From the NCBI RefSeq assembly GCF_913063425.1, contig NZ_CAJXYK010000046.1:1-48735 (forward strand): DNA of 48,735 nucleotides. The letters run 5' to 3'. A program made the position numbers and the translations under genes. Positions 15,857 through 24,910 of this stretch are shown one piece after another. Origin of the DNA: an uncultured Thiohalocapsa sp. GTDB lineage: Bacteria; Pseudomonadota; Gammaproteobacteria; Chromatiales; Chromatiaceae. The notes under the pieces were generated by a model. It did no database searches. It was not told where the DNA came from and was given only the letters and a program-made list of their open reading frames with translations. Each line of letters starts with the position of its first letter. The first letter of the stretch is position 1.

Positions 15857-16426
15857 TGCGTCCTCAACCCTCAGCCCTCCGCCCTTGAGCGGGTGGTTTC
15901 TGAAGTGATGCGATCCGCTTCGTGATGATTCAGAAACACGGTGAACACGGCAGGGCGGATCAGCGAAGCGCATCCGCGGTCGCGGCCTGCGGTGGATGCG
16001 CTTCGCTCAATCCACCCTCCCATAACCGCAGCCTGCGCCGACTGGAAGTCGGCGGCCCCAGGGAGCGCCGGCCCAGGGCGAGCAACCGGGGCGCAGCGCC
16101 CGGTGCACCCACCTGGGGGCGCCGAGTTTTACTCGGCCCCTCACCCACCCGGGGGCGCCGAGTTTTACTCGGCCCCTTACCCACCTGGGGGCGTCGAGTT
16201 TTACTCGGCCCCTCACCCACCTGGGGGCGCCGAGTTTTACTCGGCCCCTCGCCCACCTGGGGGCGCCGAGTTTTACTCGGCCCCTCGCCCACCTGCGGCG
16301 GGCAGGCTCATCCAAGGCGCACCACTGCCGACGGCAGCCGACTCCATCTCCGCCGTTGCAGTTGTTTTTGAACCGTTCCTTACACACCTCCCGGCCGAAC
16401 CGCCCCAGCGCCGAGCACCGAAACCC
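15857..16426. other. Repeat-rich intergenic region before xthA
   Basis: 570 bp without a credible gene. It contains a GCCGACTGGAAGTCGGC palindrome (16036-16058 region) and the five-unit hairpin array (16103-16294). Open frames here merely read through the repeats. Confidence 0.6.
16103..16294. repeat. Tandem hairpin array, 36-bp period x5
   Basis: Five units share the palindrome GCCGAGTTTTACTCGGC, with palindrome starts at 16121, 16157, 16193, 16229 and 16265. Between palindromes is a near-constant CCCCTCACCCACCTGGGGGC. There are a few single-base differences between units. It shares its core with the array at 24656-24860. Confidence 0.95.
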
Positions 16427-17242
16427 ATGCCCAAGTTCGTCTCCTTCAACATCAACGGCCTGCGCAGCCGCCCGCATCAGCTGGAGGCCATCAAGGCCAA
16501 GCACGACCCGGACGTCATCGGCATCCAGGAGTCGAAGGTGGCGGACGATGCCTTTCCGCTGGACATGATCCAGGGGCTGGGCTACGAGCCGCACTATCAC
16601 GGCCAGAAGGGGCATTACGGCGTGGCGCTGCTGAGCAAGGCCGCCCCGCTTGCGGTGTGCAAGGGCTTTCCCAACGACGGCGAGGACGCCCAGCGCCGCG
16701 CCATCACGGGCAGGTTCACGCTGCCGGACGGCGAGACGGTCACCGTGTTCAACGGCTACTTTCCGCAGGGGGAGAGCCGCGACCATCCCATCAAGTTTCC
16801 CGGCAAGGAGAAGTTCTATGCGGACCTGGGCGCGTATCTGCGCGAGCGTCACCGCTCGGACGAGCCGCTCATTGTGATGGGGGACATGAACGTGGCGCCG
16901 CTCGATGCCGACATCGGCATCGGCGAGGACAACGCCAAGCGCTGGCTGCGCACCGGTAAGTGCAGCTTTCTGCCGGAGGAGCGGGACTGGCTCCAGTCCA
17001 TCATGGACTGGGGCCTCATCGACGCCTACCGCATCGTCCACCCCGACGTCACCGACCGCTTCAGCTGGTTCGACTACCGCTCCCGGGGCTTCGAGCGTGA
17101 GCCCAAGCGGGGCCTGCGCATCGACCTGATCCTGATCACCGAGCCCCTGCGCGAGCGTCTGCGGGATGCGGGCATCGACTACGACATCCGCGGGCTCACG
17201 AAGCCCTCGGATCACTGCCCCGTGTGGATCGAGCTGGCCTGA
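16427..17242 (+). CDS. xthA: Exodeoxyribonuclease III
   Basis: At 271 aa this matches the XthA length (268 aa in E. coli). Family motifs in order are [19 protein letters not shown] with the metal Glu, [28 protein letters not shown] and the closing [11 protein letters not shown] with the catalytic Asp-His. It cuts the backbone 5' to abasic sites and has 3' repair activity in base-excision repair. The ATG at 16427 is chosen by homology; upstream lies repeat DNA. Convergent with the propeller gene 17 bp away. Confidence 0.93.
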   Translation: MPKFVSFNINGLRSRPHQLEAIKAKHDPDVIGIQESKVADDAFPLDMIQGLGYEPHYHGQKGHYGVALLSKAAPLAVCKGFPNDGEDAQRRAITGRFTLPDGETVTVFNGYFPQGESRDHPIKFPGKEKFYADLGAYLRERHRSDEPLIVMGDMNVAPLDADIGIGEDNAKRWLRTGKCSFLPEERDWLQSIMDWGLIDAYRIVHPDVTDRFSWFDYRSRGFEREPKRGLRIDLILITEPLRERLRDAGIDYDIRGLTKPSDHCPVWIELA

Positions 17243-17259
17243 AAAGGCGGCGGAGGTCG

Positions 17260-18765
17260 TCAGTACCTGGGCTCGCGAATGAACAGCACGCGCTTGCCGT
17301 CCGCAGACAACGACGGCTGCCCGCAGGCATCGCCCCGGCACTCGCTGACACTGCGTGTGTCGCCCGCGGCGGTCAGGAAGACATCGAAGCCCTGGCCGGA
17401 TGCAGGGCGCTCCACCTGCAGCGCCCGCCCGCCTTCATAACTGCGGCTCTCCTGCAGCAGGGTCGCCAGCTGCACCGGATCACCCGTCCCCGGGGGCTGC
17501 ACCCTGACGCTGCTGTCCGGCAGCAGCGCCGTGAGCTGAGGCGACCCCTCGGCATCCACCGTGATGCCGAGCAGGGTGCCGTCCGGCGCTGCGCCCACAA
17601 GCTTGTGCCAATGGATGTCCCCGGGGCCAAGCCGCTGCGGCTCGCCGGTGGTCATCTCAACCACCTGCTGCCCCTGGACCGCGAAGATGCGCTCGCCGCC
17701 GGCGACGGGCCAGGCGAGGTCGTCAGCGCTGCCGAGCCGGCGCGGCGCGCCGATGCTGCCGTCAGCCTGAAGCTCGACGACTCAGAGCTGCCCCGCCTCG
17801 ATGCCGCTGTCGCCGAGGGCGCTGATCTTCTCGATTGTCAGCTGGACCTGCGCCAGCAGGCGCTCAAGCCAGGAGCCCTCCGCCCTGTCGGTGCTCGCGT
17901 TGCCGTCTGTCATGGAACCCTCCGCGCGCGTTGCCACCACCTGCGCCACCGCCGGCCCCGGGAGCACGGCCGCATTGAACTTGGCAAGGGGCACGATGCG
18001 CCGCACGCCCACCCCGTTCAGGGCCTCCCGCTTCACCGTCGTCAGCAGCCGCTCGCCCTTGGCGTCGCGGCCGAGCAGCGTGGCGTTGTCCGCGGTGCCG
18101 TCCACCACCGCCACCGGAGGCACCAAGCTTGCTGCGGCATCCGGCACGCGATGAAGCACGCGCACGTTGCGGTCCGCGAAGAAGGCGCCGTGCTGGATGG
18201 GCAGCAGGAAGGCCAGCACCGCCAGCAGCAGGCCGAGCAGCCAGTCGAGCGGCCAGTCGAGTGGTTGGGGCGTTGTAATCCACCGGGCGTGTGCCCAGAG
18301 CAGCGCGGCGCAGAAGAGGATCAGCGTGAGCGTGCACAGGCCCAGGCTCCGCAGCGGTGCGCGCCCCATCACCGCCTTGTCCCAGCCGCTGTAGGTCTCC
18401 GGCGGGATCAGGAGCACGCCGGTGGCGGCGAGACTCTGCCCGATGAGCCAAAGCACCGCGATGGCCAGCAGGCCGATGCCGAGCCAGTCCAGGATCTGCT
18501 GCGGCGGCGACCAGAGCGCCTTGGCCGAGACGAGACCCCAGCGCAGCAGAAAGACACAGGGCACCGCCGCCAGCAGCAGCAGCAGCGTGACGAATAGAAA
18601 GCGAAACCCGGCGAAGACATAGGCCGCATCCACCAGCGCGAACACCGGGTCGCTGCCCAGGGCGAAGGCGCGGGCGCGCATGGCGAGATAGCCCGTGATG
18701 TAGCCCAGCACGGAGGCCGTGCCGAGGACGGTCGCCAGTTGCTTCGCCAGTTCCGGGATGTTCAT
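17260..18765 (-). pseudogene. Membrane protein with beta-propeller tail, interrupted by one in-frame TGA
   Basis: The frame from 18765 encodes 327 residues and then TGA (17782-17784). It continues open in the same frame for about 173 more residues to 17260. The N-terminal part has four to five hydrophobic helices (residues about 10-195). A beta-propeller-like part follows, and the blade pattern crosses the stop (GIEAGQL, stop, VVELQADGSIG), ending PSLSADGKRVLFIREP. The stop sits where an LWVVEL-type strand would carry Trp (TGG to TGA), so a single nonsense change is the simplest reading. It is 21 bp downstream of the CHAT gene and probably co-transcribed. No family name is certain; TolB/WD40-like. 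Confidence 0.65.
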
Positions 18766-18786
18766 CCTGCGATGCCTGCAACCGGC

Positions 18787-21357
18787 TCACCAGCCGAAGA
18801 GCTGCGGCGCGGCCCAGTGGTAGGCATGGGGCTGGTCCTCAAGGGCCGCGCGCATGGCCCCGGCTGCGGCCGTGGCCGTGCGCTCCCCCGCCGCCAGCGC
18901 GCGGTAGAAGTGCTGCATCCAGGCGCCGTTGCTGACGGCATTCACCCGCCAGCGGCTCACCAGCACGCCGCGCGCGCCCCCCACCAGCGGCGCCCAGGAC
19001 AGGCCGTGGATCTCGTTGGACACCCGGGCCTTGACCCGGCCGCCTTCGCAGGCGCTGAGCACGGCGAGCCCGGTGGCCCGCCAGTCCGCCGCCAGCAGCT
19101 CGGCCGCCGTGAGCCGGTCGGCGTCGCCCTTGAGCAAGAGGTTGTTGATGCGCAGGTACGACTGGAGCGGATCCTCGCCCTCGGTGAACACGCCGTGCAG
19201 GAGCACATGCGCCCCGGGCGCGGAGCCCAGGAAGTCGATGATCTTCTCGCCGGTTGCGCGGGCGGAGGCGAGCTTCTCCACCCTGATACCGGACAGCCCG
19301 CCGAGGCCGGCGATCTCCTGCGTCTGTGCCTCGATCTGCGGATCATAGACCGCGGCCAGTGCGGCGGGTGCCGCATCCAGGCCCCGCAGCACCTCGGCGG
19401 CCAGCGTGGCGCTCGGGGCGTAGGAGACCTCGGCCGTCTCGATGAGGTGCTTGCCCGTGGCGGGGTCCACCAGCACCTCGAACGGCAGGTTGACCAGCAC
19501 GCCCTGCGGGACCACCAGCAGCCGGCCGTTCGCGAGGTGCCCGGCGAAGGGGGCCAGCAGATAGGTGTAGAGCTCCTCCGCCGGGCTGCGCGCGAAGTCG
19601 CGGCCCGGCGCCCGAACCGAGGACACCAGTGCCTCCACTTTGGCGGTGAGGACCGGCTCCGGCAGGAAGACCGTCTTCACTTCCGAGCCTGTCGGGCTGA
19701 TGAGCCAGACCACGACGTTGGCGGGCGTGACCCAGTACAGCGCAACGGCAGTCTCCGCTTTCTTGGCCGCACGGGTGAGGTCTTCGAGGCTCGCGGCACG
19801 GAAGGGATGCGCCCCCAGGCGTGTGATCGGGTTTCGCGTGGCGGCGTCGGCGAGCAGCGCCCGGACCTCGGCCTCGCGGGTGCGGATCTGCGCCAGCAGC
19901 GGTGCCAGCTCAGCCGGCGCCGTCCCGGCGACGGCCTGATCCACCGCCTTGCGCCGCAGGGCGCTGACGCTCGACTCCGCGCCCACCAGTGCGGCGAAGC
20001 GGGCCCGGTCCGCGGCATCGGGTGCTGAGGCCCGCAGCGCCGAGCGCAGGCTGCCGAGGCCGCTTGCGCGCATGGACTCGAAGGTGTCGAAGGCGGCCGC
20101 GTCACGACCGAGGGACAGGAGCCGCAGGCCCAGGTCCCGCACCAGCTCCGGGCGGTTCTCGACGACGGTGCCGCGGCCGCGCGGGTCGAAGAACGAGGCC
20201 CGCTCCCGGGCCAGCAGCGCCGCCGCCCGCTCGTAGCGGCGCAGCGCGGCCGTCTGGTCGCCGCGGATGTCCTCGCGGGCACCGAGCAGGAATTGGGTCC
20301 GCGGGTCGTCCGCGTCATCGTCACCCGTGACCGCATCGATCAGGCCCGCCAGGAGCTGCTGGTCCTTCAGTGTCGAGGCGCCGGCCTCGAACTGGTCGCT
20401 CACCAGCACGTCGCCCGCCGCCCGGGCGCTGAAGAGACCGGGCTTGACCAGGGTGTCGAAGCGCGCCTTCGCCTCGATCACGCTCCCGCGCAGGCGCACG
20501 CGCGATGCGAAGCCGGACGCCTCCCGGGCGAGGTGGTCCCAGCCCAGGCCCTCAGCGGTCTGGCGGGCCTGCTCGTAGTAGCCGGCCGCCGCATCCACGG
20601 CACGGCGGCAGGCGCCCCAGGGGTCGTCTTCCGCTAGGCTGCGGGCGTCCTGGAGCTTGCGGAAATCGCAGCCCTGCGCCAGGCGCTGCAGGACGTCGCC
20701 GACACCGAGCTGGGCGTAGAAGCGCTCGTCCGGCGCCTCGGCCAGGCGCAGCGCGTCCAGTGCGTCGATGAGGGCGCCCGTCAGCTCGCCGCGGGCGGAT
20801 GCGAGCTGTGCTGAGTAATCGGCGATCTCGTACTGCTGCTCCCGGGTCGGCGTCTCGCCCGCCACGTCGATGGCGCGCTGGAGTGCGGCCAGTGCCGCAC
20901 CGTGGTCGGGCTGACCGTAGGCGCGGGAGCGGGCGATGCCGATCCAGGCGTCGAAGGCGAGGTCAGCACGCCCCGCTTCCCCGGCGATCCGCGCCGCCTG
21001 CTCGAACTGCTCGACGGCGGCATCGAAGCGCTGCGTGAGCCGCAGCGCCGTTCCCAGCTCGAACAGGGCCAGTGCCTGCACCTCACCTGTGGACTGGGCG
21101 GCGGTCTCGCGGGCCTCGCGCTCCAGCCTTGCCGCGAGTGATTGCGGGAATTGGCCGGTGCTGCGGAATTCCGCCAGGACCTGCTCGCGCAGGGCGCGCA
21201 GACTGTCGATCTCGGCGAAGCCGGTTTCTTCCGCGTGATTACTCATGGGGATGGCCAGCAGCAGAAAGAGCAGGGCCAGCGCCGGTCGCCACGGGCAGCG
21301 ATGCCACGGGACACCGGCTCGGCCCGGGCGGGGGCGTGCATGCGTCAGGTCGGGCAT
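18787..21357 (-). CDS. CHAT-domain (caspase-like) protein with TPR-type repeats
   Basis: This 856-aa protein has an N-terminal hydrophobic segment (ALALLFLLLAIP) consistent with a signal or anchor. A helical TPR-like region spans about 60-470, with a coiled-coil-like stretch after. The CHAT domain occupies about 580-856. The caspase-type dyad is present: His721 in HVLLHGVFTEG and Cys770 in AVLSACEGGRV. The CHAT ending (VSRWRVNAVSNGAWMQHFYRAL ... YHWAAPQLFGW) is canonical. CHAT proteins are His-Cys proteases in bacterial signalling or defence. Export would place this one outside the cytoplasm. ATG 21357 is preferred over GTG 21366; neither has a strong ribosome site. Confidence 0.85.
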   Translation of the reverse strand: MPDLTHARPRPGRAGVPWHRCPWRPALALLFLLLAIPMSNHAEETGFAEIDSLRALREQVLAEFRSTGQFPQSLAARLEREARETAAQSTGEVQALALFELGTALRLTQRFDAAVEQFEQAARIAGEAGRADLAFDAWIGIARSRAYGQPDHGAALAALQRAIDVAGETPTREQQYEIADYSAQLASARGELTGALIDALDALRLAEAPDERFYAQLGVGDVLQRLAQGCDFRKLQDARSLAEDDPWGACRRAVDAAAGYYEQARQTAEGLGWDHLAREASGFASRVRLRGSVIEAKARFDTLVKPGLFSARAAGDVLVSDQFEAGASTLKDQQLLAGLIDAVTGDDDADDPRTQFLLGAREDIRGDQTAALRRYERAAALLARERASFFDPRGRGTVVENRPELVRDLGLRLLSLGRDAAAFDTFESMRASGLGSLRSALRASAPDAADRARFAALVGAESSVSALRRKAVDQAVAGTAPAELAPLLAQIRTREAEVRALLADAATRNPITRLGAHPFRAASLEDLTRAAKKAETAVALYWVTPANVVVWLISPTGSEVKTVFLPEPVLTAKVEALVSSVRAPGRDFARSPAEELYTYLLAPFAGHLANGRLLVVPQGVLVNLPFEVLVDPATGKHLIETAEVSYAPSATLAAEVLRGLDAAPAALAAVYDPQIEAQTQEIAGLGGLSGIRVEKLASARATGEKIIDFLGSAPGAHVLLHGVFTEGEDPLQSYLRINNLLLKGDADRLTAAELLAADWRATGLAVLSACEGGRVKARVSNEIHGLSWAPLVGGARGVLVSRWRVNAVSNGAWMQHFYRALAAGERTATAAAGAMRAALEDQPHAYHWAAPQLFGW

Positions 21358-21730
21358 GGGCCACACCAGGAAATCAGCGGGCGATCAGCGGACGGTCCGC
21401 GTCGATGGCGAGATCATCGGCGACCGCGTTGGTCCATGGCAACAAAAACTGACCAATGCGCCTGACGGGGGTATGAGTTGATGGCAGTAAATACGCGGGA
21501 AGATGCGAAACACCGAGAAAGGAAACAGAAGGCTCGCTTAAAGACGCGAAGACGCAAAGGAAGAAACAGAATGGTCGCCGAGATTGTTCTGGGGGCCGCA
21601 TCGGGTTGCAACAGTTTGCCGTTTCATCAAAATTCGATATGCCGTCACCGAAATTGTGCTGCCCGAGCAGTTGGTCGTCGACCGTTGCGTGAATTCAATA
21701 TACCGTCCCCGTAATTATGGGCAGTGCGGG
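21358..21730. other. Repeat-bearing intergenic region between selO and the CHAT gene
   Basis: No gene. It contains a purine-rich patch (21510-21565, cgcgaagacgcaaaggaag type) and two inverted copies of the dispersed repeat (GATATGCCGTCACCG near 21637 and ATATACCGTCCCCGTAATTA near 21697-21717). The purine-rich patch is mirrored by a pyrimidine-rich one near 23410-23460 on the other side of selO. Confidence 0.6.
21697..21720 (-). repeat. Inverted copy of the GGGGACGGTATAT repeat
   Basis: ATATACCGTCCCCGTAATTA is the reverse complement of the repeat at 15434-15505, and a more diverged copy is near 21637. Each lies between genes. Confidence 0.8.
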
Positions 21731-23260
21731 TCAGGTCCCGCAGAAGGTCTGGTGCACCACCTCGTGCTCCCGCGGCGGCCGGCGGTACTCGGTCTGCGCG
21801 GGATGGTCTTCGTAGGGGCGCGAGACGACCGCGAGGAGCTGCTCCAGCGGGGCCAGGTCACCGCGCTCGGTGGCGGCGTCGATGACCTCCTGGACGCGGT
21901 GGTTGCGCGGGATGTAGGCGGGGCTCAGGGCGCGCATGCGGGCCTGGCGCTCGGCATCGGGCTCGGGCTGGCGGGCCAGGCGCTCGCGCCACTGCACCGC
22001 CCAGGCGTCGAAGGCGGCGGGGTCCGTGAAGCCGGCGCGCACGGGCTCCAGGCTGGACGGGTCATCCGGGCGGGCGTCGGCGAGCAGCCGGAAGGTGTTG
22101 GTGAAGTCCGCGCGGTGCTGGGCCATGCGCCCGAGCAGGTCGGTCACCAGCTCGTCGTCCGCGCCGGCGTCTGTGCCGTCGTCCATGAGGCCGATCTTGG
22201 CGCGCAGACCGCCGTAGTAGGCGGGCTCGAAGGCCTTGCCGTAGGCGTCCAGGGCTGATCTGGCCTTGGTCTTGGCCGCTTCGGTGTCCTCGTCGAGCAG
22301 GGGCAGCAGGCAGTTGGCGAGCTGGGTGAGGTTCCAGAGCCCAATGCTCGGCTGCTGGCCGTAGGCATAACGGCCGAAGTGGTCGATGGAGCTGTAGACC
22401 TGGTTGGGGTCGTAGGCGTCCATGAAGGCGCAGGGGCCGTAGTCGATGGTCTCGCCGGAGAGCGCCATGTTGTCGGTGTTCATGACGCCGTGAATGAAGC
22501 CCACCAGCAGCCAGCGGGCGATGAGCTCCCCCTGGCGGGTGGCGACGGCGGCGAGGAGGTCTGCATAGGGCGCGTCGCTGTCGGCCAGCTCCGGATAATG
22601 GCGCTGGATCAGGTAGTCGGCCAGCGTGCGGACGGCGTCGCGGTCGCCGCGGCGGGCGAAGTATTCGAAGGTGCCGACCCGGATGTGGCTCGCCGCGACG
22701 CGGGTGAGGATGGCGCCGGGCTCCGGGCGCTCGCGGAATACGGCCTCGCCGGTGGCCACCATGCCGAGCGCCCGCGTGGTGGGGATGCCGAGTCCGTGCA
22801 TGGCCTCGCCCAGGATGTACTCCCGCAGCACGGGGCCGAGCGCGGCACGGCCGTCGCCGGAGCGGGAGAAGGGCGTGCGCCCGGCGCCCTTGAGCTGTAT
22901 GTCCCGGCGCTGACCGCGGCGGTCGATGACCTCGCCGAGCAGAATGGCCCGCCCGTCCCCCAGGCTCGGCACGAAGTTGCCGAACTGGTGCCCGGCGTAG
23001 GCCATGGCGATGGGCTTCGCCGTCGCCGGCAGGCGGTTGCCGGCGAGCATCGCGACACCGTCAGCGCCGGCGAGCCAGTCCGCGTCCAGGCCCAGCTCTG
23101 CGATAAGCGCTTGGTTGAGCCGCAGCAGGTAGGGCTCCGGCACCGGCGTCGGCGGGATCTCCGCATAGAACTGCTCGGGCAGCTCGGCGTAACTGTGCGC
23201 GAAGGGGGGTAGGGTTGTGTCGGTGGTGGCTTTGGGGGCGGTTTGGGCTGAGGCGGTCAT
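21731..23260 (-). CDS. selO: SelO family protein adenylyltransferase (YdiU)
   Basis: At 509 aa this is a typical length. It is a pseudokinase-fold enzyme that transfers AMP from ATP to Ser/Thr/Tyr of target proteins, linked to oxidative stress. Visible elements are GHQFGNFVPSLGDGRAILLGE, DIQLKGAGRTPFSR (Lys124), GMVATGEAVFRE, and HGVMNTDNMALSGETIDYGP with Asp263 and Asp273 for catalysis and metal. The protein ends in FCGT, a common SelO C-terminus with a conserved Cys. The ATG at 23260 gives the family start (MTASAQTAPK); the frame extends upstream, but that part is not protein-like. Confidence 0.93.
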   Translation of the reverse strand: MTASAQTAPKATTDTTLPPFAHSYAELPEQFYAEIPPTPVPEPYLLRLNQALIAELGLDADWLAGADGVAMLAGNRLPATAKPIAMAYAGHQFGNFVPSLGDGRAILLGEVIDRRGQRRDIQLKGAGRTPFSRSGDGRAALGPVLREYILGEAMHGLGIPTTRALGMVATGEAVFRERPEPGAILTRVAASHIRVGTFEYFARRGDRDAVRTLADYLIQRHYPELADSDAPYADLLAAVATRQGELIARWLLVGFIHGVMNTDNMALSGETIDYGPCAFMDAYDPNQVYSSIDHFGRYAYGQQPSIGLWNLTQLANCLLPLLDEDTEAAKTKARSALDAYGKAFEPAYYGGLRAKIGLMDDGTDAGADDELVTDLLGRMAQHRADFTNTFRLLADARPDDPSSLEPVRAGFTDPAAFDAWAVQWRERLARQPEPDAERQARMRALSPAYIPRNHRVQEVIDAATERGDLAPLEQLLAVVSRPYEDHPAQTEYRRPPREHEVVHQTFCGT

Positions 23261-23787
23261 GCGGTGTCCTGCGGGGCTTGCGGGCCATTCCCGAGCGTGA
23301 TGCTGGGTATTTATCGGCAAAGTGCGGACACCTTGACCGCGGCACAACGCGCTTGGCGCTGCGTCAGGCGATCAGGCGCCGGCGGCGCCGGCACGCCGCC
23401 ATGCAGCCGTCAGCTTCTCTGCGCCTCTGCGCCTCTGCGCGCGATCTCTTCTTCTTGTGTCGTCTGCGCGACATGGCACCCTCTGATGCACACGATGCGC
23501 AAGCCGCACCCTGGCGACCGCCACGACCCGCCACGACAGGGTGGCCGAGGCCTTTTGGACCTGCGCTGCGGAGACCGACGGGCGCCCGGTGCGGAGGACC
23601 TGCCCGCTGTCGCCGGGGCTGCGGGTCGCCGGGTGCGCCTGGAGATGCCGACGCGATGACGGGGACTCACGCCCCAGGGCCGGAGCTTTGCGTCGCCCGC
23701 AACGGTGTTTTCCCGCCGCCGCCCATCCCGTTGCGGCCCTGCGCCCGCACCTCTGCGGCAGCCGAGAACAAACAACCGGAGGCCGAC
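23261..23787. other. Intergenic region with no convincing gene
   Basis: Short open frames exist (for example 23489-23659), but none has clear protein-family features. The segment includes a pyrimidine-rich repeat (CTCTGCGCCTCTGCGCCTCT near 23417-23440). It also includes the pirin ribosome site CCGGAGG just before 23788. Confidence 0.5.
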
Positions 23788-24486
23788 ATGCTCACCATCC
23801 GCCACGCCCAAGACCGCGGCCACGCCGACCACGGCTGGCTCGACACCTGGCACACCTTCTCGTTCTCCAGCTACTACGACCCGGCGCACATGGGCATCTC
23901 GAACCTGCGCGTCATCAACGACGACCGCATCGCGCCCGGCGGCGGCTTCCCGACCCATGGGCATCAGGACATGGAGATCGTCACCTACGTGCTGGACGGC
24001 GCCCTGGAGCACAAGGACAGCATGGGCAACGGCTCGGTGATCCGCCCGGGCGAGGTGCAGTACATGGCCGCCGGCACCGGTGTGCGCCACAGCGAGTACA
24101 ACGCCTCGCGGACAGAGCCCGCGCATCTGCTGCAGATCTGGCTGCTGCCGAACCGCACTGGCGTGGCGCCGCGCTATGCGCAGGAGACCTTCCCAGCAGT
24201 GGCGAAGCGCAACCGCCTGGCGCTGCTGGTCTCGCCGGACGGCCGGGACGGCTCCATCGCGACGCATCAGGACGCGCTGCTCTACGGCAGTCTGCCGGAT
24301 GAGGGTGCGCTGGTGACTCACCAGCTCGCGCAGCACCGCCAGGGCTATGTGCACGTCGCCCGCGGTACGGTGCGGGTCAACGGCACCGAGCTCGGCCCAG
24401 GTGACGGCGCGCATGTCGGCGCCGGGGAGCAGGTCACTCTCGAGGGCGTGACTGCGGGCGAGGTGCTGCTCTTCGACTTGCCCTGA
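23788..24486 (+). CDS. Pirin family protein (bicupin)
   Basis: This 232-aa protein has the YhhW/pirin layout. It opens DHGWLDTWHTFSFSSYYDP and then has the metal site His57 and His59 in GGGFPTHGHQDMEIVTYVLDG with His101 and Glu103 in GVRHSEYN; all four expected iron ligands are present. The second cupin (about 150-232) ends with GAHVGAGEQVTLEGV. Bacterial pirins are described as quercetin dioxygenases or redox-linked regulators; the natural substrate is unknown. The start is fixed by CCGGAGG 5 nt upstream. Confidence 0.92.
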   Translation: MLTIRHAQDRGHADHGWLDTWHTFSFSSYYDPAHMGISNLRVINDDRIAPGGGFPTHGHQDMEIVTYVLDGALEHKDSMGNGSVIRPGEVQYMAAGTGVRHSEYNASRTEPAHLLQIWLLPNRTGVAPRYAQETFPAVAKRNRLALLVSPDGRDGSIATHQDALLYGSLPDEGALVTHQLAQHRQGYVHVARGTVRVNGTELGPGDGAHVGAGEQVTLEGVTAGEVLLFDLP

Positions 24487-24910
24487 GGCGCGGAATGCGC
24501 AAGCCTGCACGCACCCGGGGGCGCCCTGGGGGCGCCGACTTCCAGTCGGCGACGCCTGCGGTGAGCGCTTCGGTTGGCCCCGGCCAGGCCAGTGTGGATG
24601 TGGTTGTGCAGGCTTGGTGGTGTGAGCGCCGATGCGGTTTGATGCGGGCTTGGGTGTGCCGGGTGAAACTCGGCGCCCCCAGGTGGGCCGAGTGAAACTC
24701 GGCGCCCCCAGGTGTGCCGAGTGAAACTCGGCGCCCCCAGGTGGGCCGGGTGAAACTCGGCGCTCCCAGGCGGGCCGGGTGAAACTCGGCGCTCCCAGGC
24801 GGGCCGGGTGAAGCTCGGCGCTTCCAGGCGGGCCGAGTGAAACTCGGCGCCCCCAGGGCTCGACCTGAGCCGCCTGACGCGCTCTCGCGGCCATCACCAG
24901 AGCAAAGCTG
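24487..24910. other. Intergenic region dominated by a hairpin array
   Basis: No gene is supported. It holds a GCCGACTTCCAGTCGGC palindrome near 24535-24552 and the seven-unit hairpin array at 24656-24860. Confidence 0.6.
24656..24860. repeat. Tandem hairpin array, 29-bp period x7
   Basis: Seven units at an exact 29-bp spacing (GTGAA at 24663, 24692, 24721, 24750, 24779, 24808, 24837) each carry GCC(G/A)(A/G)GTGAAACTCGGCGC followed by CCCCAGGTGG-type linker. The core stem matches the 36-bp array at 16103-16294 read from the other strand. Both arrays have a GCCGACT...AGTCGGC palindrome nearby. Confidence 0.95.

Noticed and set aside
16103-16294. CRISPR array (36-bp periodic repeats)
   Set aside because: There are no unique spacers: the linkers between palindromes are nearly constant and the whole period is only 36 bp. 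No cas genes are nearby.
15941-16426. N-terminal extension of the xthA protein through the hairpin array
   Set aside because: The repeated GGAEFYSAP-type peptide is just translation of the tandem repeat; XthA starts at 16427 by family length.
17782-17784. Selenocysteine or programmed readthrough at the TGA
   Set aside because: No SECIS-like hairpin was recognised after the codon and no Sec family matches; a nonsense change in a Trp codon is simpler.
23489-23659. Small ORF with a vague DUF2249/TusA-like look
   Set aside because: Only a few residues fit, key motifs are missing and no ribosome site is clear.
24656-24860. CRISPR array (29-bp periodic repeats)
   Set aside because: Units are contiguous with no spacers, and neighbouring genes are pirin and amidohydrolase.
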